A stretch of 64,000 nucleotides of DNA from Heloderma charlesbogerti (Eukaryota > Chordata > Lepidosauria > Squamata > Helodermatidae), in assembly GCA_026122225.1 (NCBI GenBank), contig JANEZZ010001570.1, positions 4,402,001 to 4,466,000 of the forward strand. The letters are read 5' to 3'. Position 1 is the stretch's first letter, and every line of letters begins with the position of its first letter. Below are positions 63,400 through 64,000 of this stretch, one piece after another. Position numbers and translations under genes: made by a program. The notes beneath the pieces are model-generated. The model had not been told where the DNA came from. It saw nothing but the letters and a program-made list of their open reading frames with translations, and ran no database searches.

Positions 63400-64000
63400 C
63401 TGAAAGGCACAACATAACATTCGATTAGGCGAGACAGAGAAGAGGGGTCAGCCATGGGGGGTTGTCAACCACTTTCCTTGCTATTATCCAGCCACCTCTC
63501 CAGATTGGAAGGCAACATAAAATCTGGAATCCATCTATGCACCAACAATTAAGGTATTTAAAACCATATTTTCCATTTATGTTTCCATAAGTTATTCTTA
63601 AAAAAGAAATGTCTCCATTGTTTTTCTCCTACAAGAGACCAAGTGCAAGAGCAGAGTGTTTGGAGTGCTCTCAAAAACAATATTACAGTTTTAAAATCAG
63701 CATATATGCACTCACACACATCACAGTGCGATATGTTGCTGCTGCAAAAGCTTCCTTCAGATCCACGATGGAATCAGCTACCAAAAATTCAATAAATGTC
63801 TACATGCATTTCAAGTAACTTTTAAAAGCAGCAGCAGAAAAAGGAAGCATCTCACACCAAACTTAAAAGCTGTTATTTCTCAATATGGACACCATGATAT
63901 TATTTAGGTTCCAGGTTGTATGTATATTTACAGTAGGGTACTTGGGCACACATAACATGTGTGTATATGTATAATCCTGACTATGTTCATAGTTATCTGT
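63400..64000 (-). other. MID1: Part of the MID1 5'-UTR intron
   Basis: Lies upstream (minus strand) of the acceptor at 63400-63401. I see no repeat, CpG island or promoter here, so the transcription start is outside the window. Confidence 0.75.

Overview
The window is vertebrate nuclear DNA, almost certainly from a squamate reptile (a lizard-type genome). The evidence is the mix of BovB/RTE LINEs, CR1 and L2 LINEs, a Sauria-type tRNA SINE, other tRNA SINEs with CR1-like tails, and many short TIR transposons. I cannot name the species.

Only one host gene is visible: MID1 (midline 1/TRIM18), on the minus strand. The first coding exon (62684-63343, with 56 nt of 5' UTR up to 63399) encodes the RING finger and both B-boxes. 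The next coding exon (6679-6774, 96 nt, in phase) encodes the start of the coiled coil. About 55.9 kb of intron separates them (6775-62683). Positions 1-6678 are the following intron and 63400-64000 the preceding 5'-UTR intron. Nearly all other open frames are decayed transposons or chance frames.

Layout from left to right. 1.3-2.2 kb: CR1 tail and a probable solo LTR. 3.7-6.5 kb: the most unusual block, with a near-perfect 153-bp palindrome, two copies of a palindrome-rich hAT-like element, a SINE, and a CR1 into which one hAT copy jumped (8-bp target duplication visible). 7.5-9.4 kb: a hAT-like element and a candidate Penelope-like insertion. 12.0-14.4 kb: a BovB LINE with 11-bp target duplication. 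15.7-25.5 kb: MITEs, SINEs, L2 and CR1 pieces. 36.3-36.9 kb: a CpG-rich TIR element carrying a 5S rRNA-derived segment. 37-40 kb: CR1 and L2. 43.0-44.8 kb: two BovB copies in the same direction. 48.5-50.4 kb: SINEs and a DNA transposon. 52.6-54.5 kb: CR1, SINE and a second hAT family. 57-61 kb: short BovB tails with exact target duplications and a GC-rich MITE.

There are no operons, CRISPR arrays or prokaryotic features. The interest lies in the layered transposon history: nested insertions, target-site duplications, and several MITE families sharing TIRs and TAA/TTA duplications. Family names are assigned by recognition and have not been checked against a repeat library.
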